This document shows positions 46,097 through 54,899 of a stretch of DNA of 64,000 bases, in pieces. Origin of the DNA: Dyella sp. AtDHG13 (GTDB lineage: Bacteria > Pseudomonadota > Gammaproteobacteria > Xanthomonadales > Rhodanobacteraceae); contig NZ_QICJ01000010.1 in the NCBI RefSeq assembly GCF_003201105.1, positions 124,001 through 188,000 on the forward strand. The letters run 5' to 3'. The notes under the pieces are model-generated. The model saw only the letters and a program-made list of their open reading frames with translations, had not been told where the DNA came from and did no database searches. Numbering within the stretch: position 1 is the first letter of the stretch; every line of letters begins with the position of its first letter. The translations under genes and the position numbers were made by a program.

Positions 46097-47099
46097 CGGG
46101 CACCACCGCATGCTTGGACAGCTCTAGTTCGATGTAGCCCGCCCAGAGGAGTGCCTTGAGGGCTTGCTCTCGGTTGAACTGGCGAAAATTCGGATCTTCG
46201 CCAGCTATACGGACCAAAAGAAAGTAAACGAAGCGCTCGAAAGATTGCATCGGAAAGGGAGCTATTGCGGGCAGGTGATTTTTTACTCGAAGGTCCTCCA
46301 CGACCTCGCGAAATAGCCCTACTTGCGAGGTTAGGCGATAACCATTCATGTACGCATTGCGGGCGAAGTAGGCTGTGCAGGGAACGCCCGTTTCGTCATC
46401 AGGAAAAATCACCCCTTCGTCGTATTCGTTGAAAGCCATCGTGACATCGCAACCTTGAAAGTCTATAGCGTTAGCGTTCCCCCAAAGTAGTCCAGTGAAT
46501 TGATGGGCCATCGAGTAGAAGCGTCCGGTGACCTGCGTTGGCGGGCGGTGATCAATGGCTTGCTGGCCGCCCCATTCCGCGTCGTTTTGATAGATCAAGA
46601 TAAAGAAAGCGCGCTTTTTGCGGCGTTCGAGGAGGTTGTCGAGGGTGACAAGATGATCGTGCTCAAACGAGGTGAATCGGTTTGCCTCATTTATTACTAC
46701 TGCTATAGCTTCTTGGCATAGGTCCCTAGTTCTCTCCATCAGAAGGTTGCATGCACGCATCATGCTTTCTGCGCCTGTGGCATGTCGGATTGTCCTCATG
46801 CCGGCGGTTTCGAGGAACGTTGCGGAGAAGTAATTCTCCGTTGCTTTTTCGGGTTTCCCGTAATCCATGAAGAAGAACGCGACGGGGAAGGGTTGCCAGG
46901 AGGCGTTCATTGCAAGGCACTCGACGCCCCATGTTTTTCCGTCTCGGCCGTTTCCGTGAATTGGTATGCCTCTGTCGCCACGCTCAAGGGCGGTCGCGCA
47001 AGCGGCGCCCATACGGTTGATTGGGCCTGTCACAATGATGGGCCTCCTCGGACGGAGCATGGGGTGAATAGGAGGGGCAGGGGGAGCCCAGATCGCCAT
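46080..47099 (-). CDS. tnsC: TnsC/TniB-like transposition ATPase
   Basis: 339 residues. Walker A in IPIHGNGRDGKTWGVE. The Walker B strand reads AIAVVINEANRF, with Asn where Asp normally precedes Glu. These AAA+ proteins link the target selector to the transposase. GGAGG eight bases upstream favours ATG 47099; a GTG at 47102 is adjacent. The stop of the transposase gene overlaps this start. Confidence 0.8.
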   Translation of the reverse strand: MAIWAPPAPPIHPMLRPRRPIIVTGPINRMGAACATALERGDRGIPIHGNGRDGKTWGVECLAMNASWQPFPVAFFFMDYGKPEKATENYFSATFLETAGMRTIRHATGAESMMRACNLLMERTRDLCQEAIAVVINEANRFTSFEHDHLVTLDNLLERRKKRAFFILIYQNDAEWGGQQAIDHRPPTQVTGRFYSMAHQFTGLLWGNANAIDFQGCDVTMAFNEYDEGVIFPDDETGVPCTAYFARNAYMNGYRLTSQVGLFREVVEDLRVKNHLPAIAPFPMQSFERFVYFLLVRIAGEDPNFRQFNREQALKALLWAGYIELELSKHAVVPDDTHR

Positions 47100-48973
47100 C
47101 ACGACTTCCTCCGCTGCCGAAGATCCACTTGACCAGCGCGTGGGGTGAGATCAGAGAGTGAGTTGAGCTGGTCGAGAAGGGAGGGCTTGGCCTTCCTAAA
47201 TACAGGCTGGGTTTGTTTGAGGCCTTCTTTCAGATATTCATCTGTCGCCCATTGGAGCTCAGATGCTTTGGCGCGAACGAACTCATGGTAAGCAGCCAGC
47301 GCATCGTCGGTACCCTCAATGTGGAGGATTCCGCGCTGGACGCATTTGAGAACGGCGCTGCGCTGCTGAAGGCTGTGCGGTACACCCCAGGGACGCAGGG
47401 CCTGCAGAACGACGAGCAAGTTCCCATCCTCGTCCCAGATCGACATCTGATGGGCGGAATGGCTATGGATGCTCGCCCAAAAAGTCCGACCCACCAGATC
47501 GTAGCGATTGTTCAATTTCTTCGATCGATATTTTGCATGCTGATATTTGACGTATGGCAGCACGCCCTTGCGCTTGTTCCCACGGATGGTCACCGATTTA
47601 TGAAGGACGAGTAATTGCTCGGTGTCTTCCGCCGTAAGGAAGGACTGCGTGGTCCACATGCCGTCGTGGATATGAGACTCGAACACTTCTCGGGGTGTTC
47701 GATGCTGTAACGCCGGGTGAGGGGTTATGTTGTAGGCACTGATCTCAACGTCGATCAGGTCCCGTAGAGCTTCCGCATTGACCGGGTAGTTCTTGGAAGA
47801 CTTGGTTGATACGAATTGCTTCTTGCCGCTTTGTTCATTTGGAGGCCGGTAGCCACCGGCCAACTGCCGAAGTACCGCGTCTTCCAGGCGCTTGAAAAAC
47901 GCCTCGATGTTGGGACGTCCTTCTGGCACGTGGGGGAATCCCAGGTTGACTACACCCAGCTGATGGTCACCAATGTTCTCCGTTGTGATCTTGGCTTTGT
48001 GAGCGAGAAAATTGTCAATGGCAGTGCTCGCCGGGCGATGCACGTCGCCAGCGACACAACTCATGGTGGGCATCCATGCATCGGGGGCGTACCGGAGATT
48101 GGGGACAATGAGTTTTCGCGGCTCCCAAGGGCGCAGGGTGTTTGCGAAGGTCTCTAGAACGTCATATCGGTCGTAAGAAGGGCCGACGACCAGCGTGCAT
48201 GGAAAAGCGGCCAGTGAAACAACGTCGATGGCTGCCAATACCCAGATGGCGCTGACGAGTTCGGTCGTCCACTTGCCGTCCTTTGTGGGGACTTGAGCGT
48301 GCCAATCGCAGTCAGTTCTATGGCCGTCCAGCTCGACGCGATCGAGGGGCTGCAATGTTAGTAGTTGGTCGAGTCGTGTCAGGGTGTAAGCAGCGTCCTC
48401 GTTATCTCCCATTTGGAGGTCGCGCACTCCCTTTCGCTCCCGCTTGATCCAGTTTTGGAGGGCTCGGCGGCCCCGATCCGAACTGTTTAAGGGGTAGTAG
48501 CATTCAAGTTCCTTACCTTTGAGATAGGCGACGAACTTCCGGAAGAACACCTCGAACTTGGAGCTGGGTTCATTATGTGCGGGCAACTTTCCTTTGTAGC
48601 TGAGTACGAGCTCCTTGAGGTCGGGTAGTGCTGCAAGCAGACGAGCGAACGCACCGGGGCCGGATGCAAGAGGAACCTCGACCCGAGTGACCACCGATTC
48701 AGCGACTCGGTACCACGGTATGCAGACTCGATAGCCGAACGGTTTCCCATCGGGAGCAAGAGTGGAGGCAGCTTCGGTCATGCTGGTTAATGTGCTGCGG
48801 TCGACTCCGTAGGTGCGTGCAGCTTGCTGTATGGAAGCGCCATCCAGTACAGCGCTTAAGGCGAGTACACGTTGGTCGAATTTCGCCAAGTGCTTTTTTT
48901 TGACGAAATCACGGCCCGGCATGGGGTAGTTCGCACTGACGCAAAAGGGTGGTACGGCGATGTCCTTCTTCAT
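47099..48973 (-). CDS. tnsB: TnsB/TniA-like DDE transposase
   Basis: 624 residues. N-terminal helix-turn-helix (IQQAARTYGVDRSTLTSM). Catalytic core with Asp in DRVELDGHRTD, a candidate second Asp in VAGDVHRPAS and Glu in GRPNIEAFFKRLE. A C-terminal beta domain follows (RTFWASIHSHSAHQMSIWD). It joins the 3' ends of the element to the target. ATGA overlap with the tnsA stop couples translation. Confidence 0.85.
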   Translation of the reverse strand: MKKDIAVPPFCVSANYPMPGRDFVKKKHLAKFDQRVLALSAVLDGASIQQAARTYGVDRSTLTSMTEAASTLAPDGKPFGYRVCIPWYRVAESVVTRVEVPLASGPGAFARLLAALPDLKELVLSYKGKLPAHNEPSSKFEVFFRKFVAYLKGKELECYYPLNSSDRGRRALQNWIKRERKGVRDLQMGDNEDAAYTLTRLDQLLTLQPLDRVELDGHRTDCDWHAQVPTKDGKWTTELVSAIWVLAAIDVVSLAAFPCTLVVGPSYDRYDVLETFANTLRPWEPRKLIVPNLRYAPDAWMPTMSCVAGDVHRPASTAIDNFLAHKAKITTENIGDHQLGVVNLGFPHVPEGRPNIEAFFKRLEDAVLRQLAGGYRPPNEQSGKKQFVSTKSSKNYPVNAEALRDLIDVEISAYNITPHPALQHRTPREVFESHIHDGMWTTQSFLTAEDTEQLLVLHKSVTIRGNKRKGVLPYVKYQHAKYRSKKLNNRYDLVGRTFWASIHSHSAHQMSIWDEDGNLLVVLQALRPWGVPHSLQQRSAVLKCVQRGILHIEGTDDALAAYHEFVRAKASELQWATDEYLKEGLKQTQPVFRKAKPSLLDQLNSLSDLTPRAGQVDLRQRRKS

Positions 48974-49665
48974 GGGCGCCTCACTTGGCAAACTGAGTGC
49001 GCGGTCAAAGGAAACTTCGGGTCGATTGATAGACGGCCGGCGTGGATCAGGTCGCAGATCACGCAGCGAACGTCTCCAGGTGGGAACCCGTCAAGCGCAT
49101 CGACGATTTGAGATATCCGCAATCGATCAAAGCGACCGGCGATGTCTAGAACTCGTGCGCGAAGATCGAATCGGTGCCTGAAACGAGACGCCAGCTGCAC
49201 GCCGGGCAACATTCGTAGCCATGAAGCGAATGCGGTAGCGCTTTGGAGAAGGTCAGCCTCGAATTCGAACTTGAGTGGCAACTGGGCGCGCTCAGCGGCC
49301 TCCAGGAGTTGCCGCTCTTTACGGTGTCGCCGGCGCGCCGGGGCGGAAGGCTCGGACGAACCGACAGGTACTAGAAGGGGCAGGTATTCGCGCCCCGATG
49401 TAGTGCGGTACCAGAAGGAAAACTCGTAAGTCTCAGCGTCGCAGATGAGTCGCCGTGGGCGCTCGACGTAGCTCTCCACTTCCGGATCAAACTCAAGTTG
49501 GAGCGCAAGGAATAGGTTCGGCAGCATCGCGACACGCGTACGCCTGGCACCCATCTTAGGCGAGTTGAAGGTATAGATATCCTCATCTCGCACCTCTTTG
49601 GGGCTAAGTTCGCGTGCGGTGTATGGGAGAGTACGGCTCCTAGCGAGCGTGTCAGGCAAGTTCAT
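48970..49665 (-). CDS. tnsA: TnsA-like endonuclease-family protein, active site looks degenerate
   Basis: 231 residues. N-terminal TnsA-type pattern: YTFNSPKMGARRTRVAMLPN, LQLEFDPEVESYVERPRRL. The position plus this pattern support a TnsA relative. The usual Y-x-P-D-F and V-K catalytic stretches are replaced (TYEFSFWYRTTSGREYLPLL), so nuclease activity is doubtful. AAGGAGAT upstream fixes ATG 49665. A structured stretch lies immediately upstream. Confidence 0.7.
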   Translation of the reverse strand: MNLPDTLARSRTLPYTARELSPKEVRDEDIYTFNSPKMGARRTRVAMLPNLFLALQLEFDPEVESYVERPRRLICDAETYEFSFWYRTTSGREYLPLLVPVGSSEPSAPARRRHRKERQLLEAAERAQLPLKFEFEADLLQSATAFASWLRMLPGVQLASRFRHRFDLRARVLDIAGRFDRLRISQIVDALDGFPPGDVRCVICDLIHAGRLSIDPKFPLTAHSVCQVRRP

Positions 49666-49677
49666 AGCGATCTCCTT

Positions 49678-49815
49678 CTTGGGGCAAAAGCCGCCCGTCG
49701 CGCACCCTTGACGAGTGTGCGAAAGGACTTGACCTGGAAAGAAGAAGATGGGAGCCTGCGAAGGCGATAAGCCGTAAGCCCCAAGTCCCCGCCTGCCAGC
49801 GGGGATTTCTTTTTC
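49678..49815 (+). ncRNA. Possible structured RNA (or tnsA leader) next to tnsA
   Basis: On the plus strand, CTTGGGGC (49678-49685) pairs with GCCCCAAG (49778-49785), enclosing CGCAC/GTGCG and GCCT-GCGA-AGGC (GNRA-type loop) hairpins. A terminator-like hairpin CCCCGC/GCGGGG and ATTTCTTTTT follow at 49787-49813. No gene runs into it from the left on this strand. On the minus strand the same pairing would sit directly before the tnsA ribosome site, so a regulatory leader is the alternative. Confidence 0.4.
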
Positions 49816-49838
49816 CAAGACAGAAATTGTTAGCAGGC

Positions 49839-49865
49839 TGCTCTAGGGATTGAACCGCTAGAGCA
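49839..49865. repeat. 8-bp inverted repeat TGCTCTAG / CTAGAGCA
   Basis: Perfect arms around an 11-nt loop, in the gap between tnsA and the small HTH gene. Could be a terminator for the HTH gene (minus strand) or part of a transposon end; not resolved. Confidence 0.45.
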
Positions 49866-49899
49866 CCGCAAGCCTACTTTTGGGCTGCTATCTTGTGAG

Positions 49900-50151
49900 C
49901 TAGTCCTTCCGTTGGACTTGGTGTCCTCCACTTTCAAGTAGGCACAACAGTTCTGCGACGGCACTTGCTGTCGCGAACCATCCGCGCCTTGGTGGCATCC
50001 GTAGGAGGGCGATTGGCAACTGACCTCGGGACCGCGCTTTCCGAATTGCGCCGACTGACGGGTACCTCAGCACGATCGCAAGATCGGACAGTGTCAGCAG
50101 GTCACCAAATTGCTGGCGAAGCGCAGCTTCACGTTCGGCTCTGGTCTTCAT
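49900..50151 (-). CDS. Small HTH/excisionase-like DNA-binding protein
   Basis: 83 residues (MKTRAEREAALRQQFGDLLT). LTLSDLAIVLRYPSVGAIRKARSRGQLPI resembles the winged HTH of excisionase/AlpA-like proteins. An upstream ATG at 50238 would add 29 residues that look non-coding. It sits upstream of tnsA on the same strand; role unknown. Confidence 0.55.
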   Translation of the reverse strand: MKTRAEREAALRQQFGDLLTLSDLAIVLRYPSVGAIRKARSRGQLPIALLRMPPRRGWFATASAVAELLCLLESGGHQVQRKD

Positions 50152-50286
50152 CTCGTCGCCAGTCCTCGTCTGTCTCCCTTGGTTGCCGACCTTGGAGGGT
50201 GCTCCCCTGCGTCGCAAGAGCATGGTTTGACAAGGCAACGTACATATCGAATCTATGAGCTAGCTTTATCGGCGTGTTTGTGTTAG

Positions 50287-51183
50287 ATGGGCGCCATGTC
50301 GAGCGCCGCGCGAATCCTTGGAACCAGGCTCTGGTTGAGGCTCGTCTTGGCGATGTTGGGAATCACTAAGGCATCAAAGCTCGTCGATGAGCTCGACAAA
50401 CCATATTCTCAGCTGAACTTCGCCTACGGCATTGACAGGCGTGGGCCGGAGTCTTGGGAGAAAGGTAAGGCAGCAGTATGGACGCGAACCGCTCATCGGG
50501 TGGAGAGCCGGGTACCCAATACCGAATACGTCCTCGGGATTTACAGGCTACTTTCCCCCGGTGCATTGAGCGCTCCAGCTGCTCTACGAGCAGTTCAAGG
50601 CCTGTACCGTCAGCAAATCGACGGCGAAAAAAGTTGGGCACTGCCGCCCCCCGGCTTCTTCCGGCCGCCTTCCGTGGAAGTTGTGTTCTACGCATGGGAG
50701 GATTCTGCTTCACTCGCGAGGCGCGGTGACCTTCTCGGCTTCCTTGCAATCCTGGCGCTACTCAGGACCGCTGTCGCCCGCAGCGAATTTCAGAGGAGCG
50801 CGGAGCTCGCAATTCACATGTATACGGCGCTCCCAAGCGTCTGCCGACTAGCCTGGGTGAGGCCGGACATCGACCTTTTGCTTCAATGCATAGAGGACAT
50901 GATGGGCGTTGGCGGCATCCGCTGGTTCTTCACACGGATCCTCATTGACTGGGAGGCGTTCAGGGCTGAAGTATTGATGCCCACCGCATGGCAGGGAACA
51001 CCTCCGTGGATCCTTTCAAGAGATGTAGCTGAAGGCCGCCCCGCTTCTCCTCGTCCCGTTCCACTTCTTGAAGATGTTGTGCCTCTGCACCATTGGGTTC
51101 GCCGGCCAGCAGAGCCGGGGCACGAGAAGGTAAGGCGGGGGAAGCGGCGCCTCCCTTTCTTCTTTCCCAAGGCAGACTCATGA
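50287..51183 (+). CDS. Hypothetical island protein
   Basis: 298 residues; no family recognised. Starts MGAMSSAARILGTRLWLRLV; contains PYSQLNFAYGIDRRGPESWE, two Trp/Tyr-rich helical stretches and a basic C-terminus (RRGKRRLPFFFP). No signal peptide or membrane helix stands out. Gene on its own strand between the tns genes and the XRE module. Confidence 0.55.
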   Translation: MGAMSSAARILGTRLWLRLVLAMLGITKASKLVDELDKPYSQLNFAYGIDRRGPESWEKGKAAVWTRTAHRVESRVPNTEYVLGIYRLLSPGALSAPAALRAVQGLYRQQIDGEKSWALPPPGFFRPPSVEVVFYAWEDSASLARRGDLLGFLAILALLRTAVARSEFQRSAELAIHMYTALPSVCRLAWVRPDIDLLLQCIEDMMGVGGIRWFFTRILIDWEAFRAEVLMPTAWQGTPPWILSRDVAEGRPASPRPVPLLEDVVPLHHWVRRPAEPGHEKVRRGKRRLPFFFPKADS

Positions 51184-51345
51184 GGGGATCATGCGAACAG
51201 CTGGGATAGAAATCTTGCTGTTCGAGTGAGGGGCAAGGCATGCCCTTCTTCCAGAAGCGCAGGCGGTGTGCTGGTCTTCTGGATCGTCGACTTCCTCGCT
51301 CAACCGATGCTTTCTTGAGCATCCATCGTTAGGTATCGAAGTGGG

Positions 51346-51663
51346 CTAGGAGGATTCAGCCGCCTTTAGCAGACGATCTTTCTCCGATGCAGGAAGTTGA
51401 TCAAACGCCAGGATCATGCGTGCCAAGCGCTCATCATCAGCGAACAAATAGGCGGTGGGGACGGACAGCGCAGCAGCTAAGCGCTCAATTGTCGCCATGT
51501 CCGGCTCGTGGACCCCAAGTTCGTAGCGGTTGATGCGCGTACTGGCCACAAACGGGTCCAAGCCTGCCTGAATGCCGAGTTGTTTTTGCGAAAGCTCACG
51601 CAGTGCACGCGCCTGCTTAAGGCGTTGCTGGAAGACCAGCCGAATGTCCGTTCGTCGGGGCAT
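51346..51663 (-). CDS. XRE-family HTH regulator (copy 2)
   Basis: 105 residues, same length as the transposon copy and roughly three quarters identical: LGIQAGLDPFVASTRINRYE, LSVPTAYLFADDERLARMIL. Divergent from the small gene at 51781 across twin operators identical in core and spacing to copy 1. Confidence 0.92.
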   Translation of the reverse strand: MPRRTDIRLVFQQRLKQARALRELSQKQLGIQAGLDPFVASTRINRYELGVHEPDMATIERLAAALSVPTAYLFADDERLARMILAFDQLPASEKDRLLKAAESS

Positions 51664-51687
51664 GAAACGAATCTGCGGAGGAGGTCC

Positions 51688-51738
51688 TACGAGATTCGTA
51701 ACTTTGCCTTGCGCCCGATACTACGAGTTTCGTAGCAT
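51688..51738. promoter_or_regulatory. Twin operators for XRE copy 2
   Basis: TACGAGATTCGTA (51688-51700) and TACGAGTTTCGTA (51722-51734), spacing 34 bp as in copy 1. The outer arms of site B differ by one base from perfect symmetry (ATACTACGA / TCGTAGCAT). Confidence 0.8.
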
Positions 51739-51780
51739 CACGCGCAAGCGACACCCCTCAAGCACCGGTTTGCTTCCCTT

Positions 51781-52134
51781 ATGCGGCTCGTACTCGACGA
51801 CGACAGCGGCATCTCTCTCCCCCTCAATGACGTTGTCCGGGAGGCTTGGCTGCTGCAATACAACCGGGCAGCACACACGGGAGCTATCGACGGATTCCGG
51901 GAGCGCTTAGCTTCCTGCTTCGCGACGAGCTTGGCCGAATGTTTGGACACCGACCTCAAACCCCCAACCGACGCCCAGATCCAGTACGCCACTAGCATCG
52001 CACGAGAGCTTGGCATCGCTCTGCCATCGGAGGCGCTGCGCTTTCGTGGGCCCATGGGGGAATTCATTGATCGGTTTGCTGAGGCGCTGCGGCAAAAGCG
52101 TCGAGGCTATTTGAAGGACGAGCAGGGCACATGA
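51781..52134 (+). CDS. Small conserved partner protein of the XRE module (copy 2)
   Basis: 117 residues: MRLVLDDDSGISLPLNDVVR, FATSLAECLDTDLKPPTDAQ, YATSIARELGIALPSEALRF. Aligns along its whole length with the protein at 39295. Function unknown. Followed 49 bp later by an SseB-family gene on the same strand. Confidence 0.7.
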   Translation: MRLVLDDDSGISLPLNDVVREAWLLQYNRAAHTGAIDGFRERLASCFATSLAECLDTDLKPPTDAQIQYATSIARELGIALPSEALRFRGPMGEFIDRFAEALRQKRRGYLKDEQGT

Positions 52135-52183
52135 TCGTCCGGCGAGAGGGCTTCGTGCGAGATGATCCAAGAGAGGTTGTCTA

Positions 52184-52945
52184 GTGGAGACTTCGAGCGT
52201 GGCAACAGTGACCAAGAAGAAGTTCGACGTGCTGTTGGAGGCTGCGAGGGCGGCAGCAAACCCCGCAGAGGCCATAGCGTCGGAAGATGCGGTCTTCAGG
52301 GCTCTTTTGGAGCTAACGGTGTACGCGCATGTTCCCGCTGAACACGTTCCGCCTGATCGGATCCGCTTCATCCAATTTGTTCGTCCCGATAACGCTCAGA
52401 CTGTCCTACCGTTCTTCAGCGATCGCGAGCAGGCGGAAGAGGTCGCTGCTGTGAGACAAGTCGGCATCGTCGCGATGACTGGTCGCCGCCTCCTCGAGCT
52501 GACCCGGGGCGCGACGTTGATGCTGAACCCCAATAGAGATCGTGTCGCCCTGTATCCCCCGGAGGTGACCGCCTTGTTGGACGGGCGTTCCCTCGGCCAC
52601 TTTTTTCATGAGATTTGCGATCAGGAAGAACAAGTTGGGTTCTGCCCACCTTCAGTTCCTACCGCGGCTTTGGTGCAAGTTCTCCAAGCGTTGTTTGCAC
52701 GCGAGGCGGCGGTGCGGGCGGCTTATCTGGTGGAAATGCATCGCGGCGCTGATCTATCGGACGTCTCTTTGCTGTTGACTTTGGTGGTGACCCTCGGAAG
52801 TGAAGAGCGCATCGTCCAACTGACCTCGTTGGAGCTGAATTCGCTGTCCCCTGTTCCGCGGTTGGCCGTCACTCTGTCCTGCAAGTCGCCCGATGAACTG
52901 CTGCCAGAGCATTGCCGGCACGGTATTCAGTTCTATGGAACCTGA
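52184..52945 (+). CDS. SseB-family protein (copy 2)
   Basis: 253 residues, GTG start. RFIQFVRPDNAQTVLPFFSD and LMLNPNRDRVALYPPEVTAL are typical SseB segments; the C-terminal half (LVEMHRGADLSDVSLLLTLV) corresponds to SseB_C. More distant from copy 1 than the XRE and small proteins are from theirs, and placed on the other side of the operator. Confidence 0.75.
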   Translation: METSSVATVTKKKFDVLLEAARAAANPAEAIASEDAVFRALLELTVYAHVPAEHVPPDRIRFIQFVRPDNAQTVLPFFSDREQAEEVAAVRQVGIVAMTGRRLLELTRGATLMLNPNRDRVALYPPEVTALLDGRSLGHFFHEICDQEEQVGFCPPSVPTAALVQVLQALFAREAAVRAAYLVEMHRGADLSDVSLLLTLVVTLGSEERIVQLTSLELNSLSPVPRLAVTLSCKSPDELLPEHCRHGIQFYGT

Positions 52946-53158
52946 GAGAGAGACTTTCCGCGTCGCCGAGCACGTGCATATGCGGACACGGAAGCGATGT
53001 GGAGTGTGCTACGCATGATGTAGTGATGAGCCGTAATAGTTGGGACGTGGGCGAACCGAGGCCGTCCCTCGCTCCGAAGAACCTCGGGCGGCCAGGTTCA
53101 AGCCATGCGACACCGTTTCCACATCCTCATTATTCCTTTCCTTCCGAAGATCCAGACC

Positions 53159-53467
53159 ATGACGACTCCGAGCGAACGAGCACGATCCTTGGTGTGGGCC
53201 GGCGCGTTTTTGGTCGAGTTGAACAAGGACCAGAGCCTGCCACTCGGTATCCGTAGAACTGCGGCAGTCATCGCACGGCACTTCCCAACGACGCTGGACA
53301 TCAAGCGCATGGCATCAGCGCCATTCCCTGATGTGGAGATGGGCTCTTCAGCGGAACTCGCCGACTGGCTGAAGGAGTACCCGGAAGGCCCGCTGCTCGA
53401 CTCCACGCGGTTGAGATTTCCGGAGGAGCAGCCACTGCCAAAGAGCAAGCGCAAACGTGAGTACTGA
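53159..53467 (+). CDS. BPSL0761-family protein
   Basis: 102 residues. TTPSERARSLVWAGAFLVEL, QSLPLGIRRTAAVIARHFPT, then a Pro/Lys-rich end. Matches the BPSL0761 family as I know it (function unknown, often in accessory DNA). An in-frame ATG at 53105 would add 18 residues. Confidence 0.65.
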   Translation: MTTPSERARSLVWAGAFLVELNKDQSLPLGIRRTAAVIARHFPTTLDIKRMASAPFPDVEMGSSAELADWLKEYPEGPLLDSTRLRFPEEQPLPKSKRKREY

Positions 53468-53669
53468 CTCGGCTTGCGCTTGGTCGAACCCTGGTCCCGC
53501 CGCCACCTGTATGGTCAAGCACGTGTCCGGCTCGTCGAGTTTTGCAGCACGGCACGGACTCGCAGGCCAAAGCTTCTGAGACGACGTCTGGACGGCGATA
53601 ACGTGATTAGGGAGCATTATCGCGGGTGGGTACCCGCGGGGCTGCCCGTCCGATAGATGTGTCGTGAAC

Positions 53670-54848
53670 TCACTGGGCACCATCGCAACGGACGGGCTTC
53701 GGCGGAGGCGGAAGCAGAGAGGGGTTTTGCGCCGCGCAGAAGCTGACCGTTTCCTCGCTGTAGTCCGGGCCTCGGGTGCGCTGCAGCGCGGCTTCGTCGA
53801 GCTCGCGGAAGGCAAAGGTGACCTTGCCATGCTTGTCGACGTGGCCGAGTAGATAGCCGTACACATGCTGGCGGGCATTCGGACCGGGCTTCACCCCCTG
53901 CGGCAGCGGATAGCGCTGGGCGCCGGAGGTGCCGACTACCCAGCCGGGAACTACCGCGCCACCGTGCTTGCGGTTTCGCCAATACGCTGTGTCGTAGACG
54001 TTTGCCAGATAGTAGTGCTCGTGGCTGGCAATCACGTAGACGGGCTTGCGGCGCTGGGCAGCGGCGAGCCGCCGGTAGATATGTTCGCCGCTGCGAATGC
54101 CCGGCACGCTCTGGCACATGCTGTGGTCATCGGAGAGGCTGTGCGGAAGCGGCTCGTGCAGTCCCACGACGATGCTGTGGATCGAGTCGTCCTTGAGGTC
54201 GGCATCCAACAGGGCGTCGAACCAGGCGAGCTGCTCGTCGTCGATCGAGTGATCTTCGGTGTTGTCCAGGTTGATGAAGTCCACGCCACGCAGGTTCCAG
54301 TGGTTGTAGGTCGCGTCGGCTGGCGTCGTCGGAATGCCCGCGTGATGCTGGGCGTCCCGCGTGCGCTGGGCGCGAAGCTCGGGGCGATCCAGCAGTCCGG
54401 CAAACTCGATGCGGAACTGCGTGCGTGACTTGGGTGGAATCACTTCGTGATTGCCGATGCCGATGAAGAACGGCGTGTCGCCGAACGGCGCGACCTCGTG
54501 CTGCGTGAAGTCCGCCCAGGCCGTGTGCAGATAGTCCGAGATGCTGGGCGGGTACGGGAAGTTCTTGAAGCGGCGCTCGGCCGCATAGTCCTCGTCCACC
54601 TTGTAGATCGCACGCAGGTCACCCAGGTGCCAGTAGAAGCTGGCGCCGTCGGCCTTGGCGCCGGCGGCGATTGCGGGCATCACGACGTTGCCGCAATTGC
54701 GCGAATCGCCGGACACTGCAAAGGTCCAGGAGCCGTCGTCAGCAGCCACTTTGCCGGCATCCTGCGCATGCGCGTTCGCGCCACACGCGATGAGCGCAAC
54801 GGCGAGGCAGTGCAGTGGCAGATGGCGCAGGATCGGTGAGTTCTTCAT
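53670..54848 (-). CDS. Secreted metallophosphoesterase
   Basis: 392 residues with a signal peptide (HLPLHCLAVALIACGANAHAQ). Metallophosphatase motifs: VSGDSRNCG, WHLGDLR, GNHEVIPP, GLHEPLPHS and SHEHYYLANV for two metal ions. Periplasmic hydrolysis of phosphate esters expected. It starts 51 bp after the PAP2 gene and is probably the third gene of the riboswitch-controlled operon. Confidence 0.85.
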   Translation of the reverse strand: MKNSPILRHLPLHCLAVALIACGANAHAQDAGKVAADDGSWTFAVSGDSRNCGNVVMPAIAAGAKADGASFYWHLGDLRAIYKVDEDYAAERRFKNFPYPPSISDYLHTAWADFTQHEVAPFGDTPFFIGIGNHEVIPPKSRTQFRIEFAGLLDRPELRAQRTRDAQHHAGIPTTPADATYNHWNLRGVDFINLDNTEDHSIDDEQLAWFDALLDADLKDDSIHSIVVGLHEPLPHSLSDDHSMCQSVPGIRSGEHIYRRLAAAQRRKPVYVIASHEHYYLANVYDTAYWRNRKHGGAVVPGWVVGTSGAQRYPLPQGVKPGPNARQHVYGYLLGHVDKHGKVTFAFRELDEAALQRTRGPDYSEETVSFCAAQNPSLLPPPPKPVRCDGAQ

Positions 54849-54899
54849 GGTGGCAATGTCCCTGTCAGATAGGTAAGTGAAATCGGATTGAGGTGAATA

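Noticed and set aside
49839-49865. GGTTCAATCC on the minus strand considered as a tRNA T-arm or att remnant
   Set aside because: The flanking stem does not pair like a T-arm/acceptor and no other tRNA parts are present.
44566-49900. Search for a CRISPR array or Tn7-type terminal repeats around the tns genes
   Set aside because: No regularly spaced repeats and no paired TGT...ACA ends with repeated binding sites were found by eye.
53464-53669. Search for a second dif-like site at the right edge of the island
   Set aside because: GATAACGTGATTAGG and GCATTATCGCG share only short pieces with dif; no convincing match.
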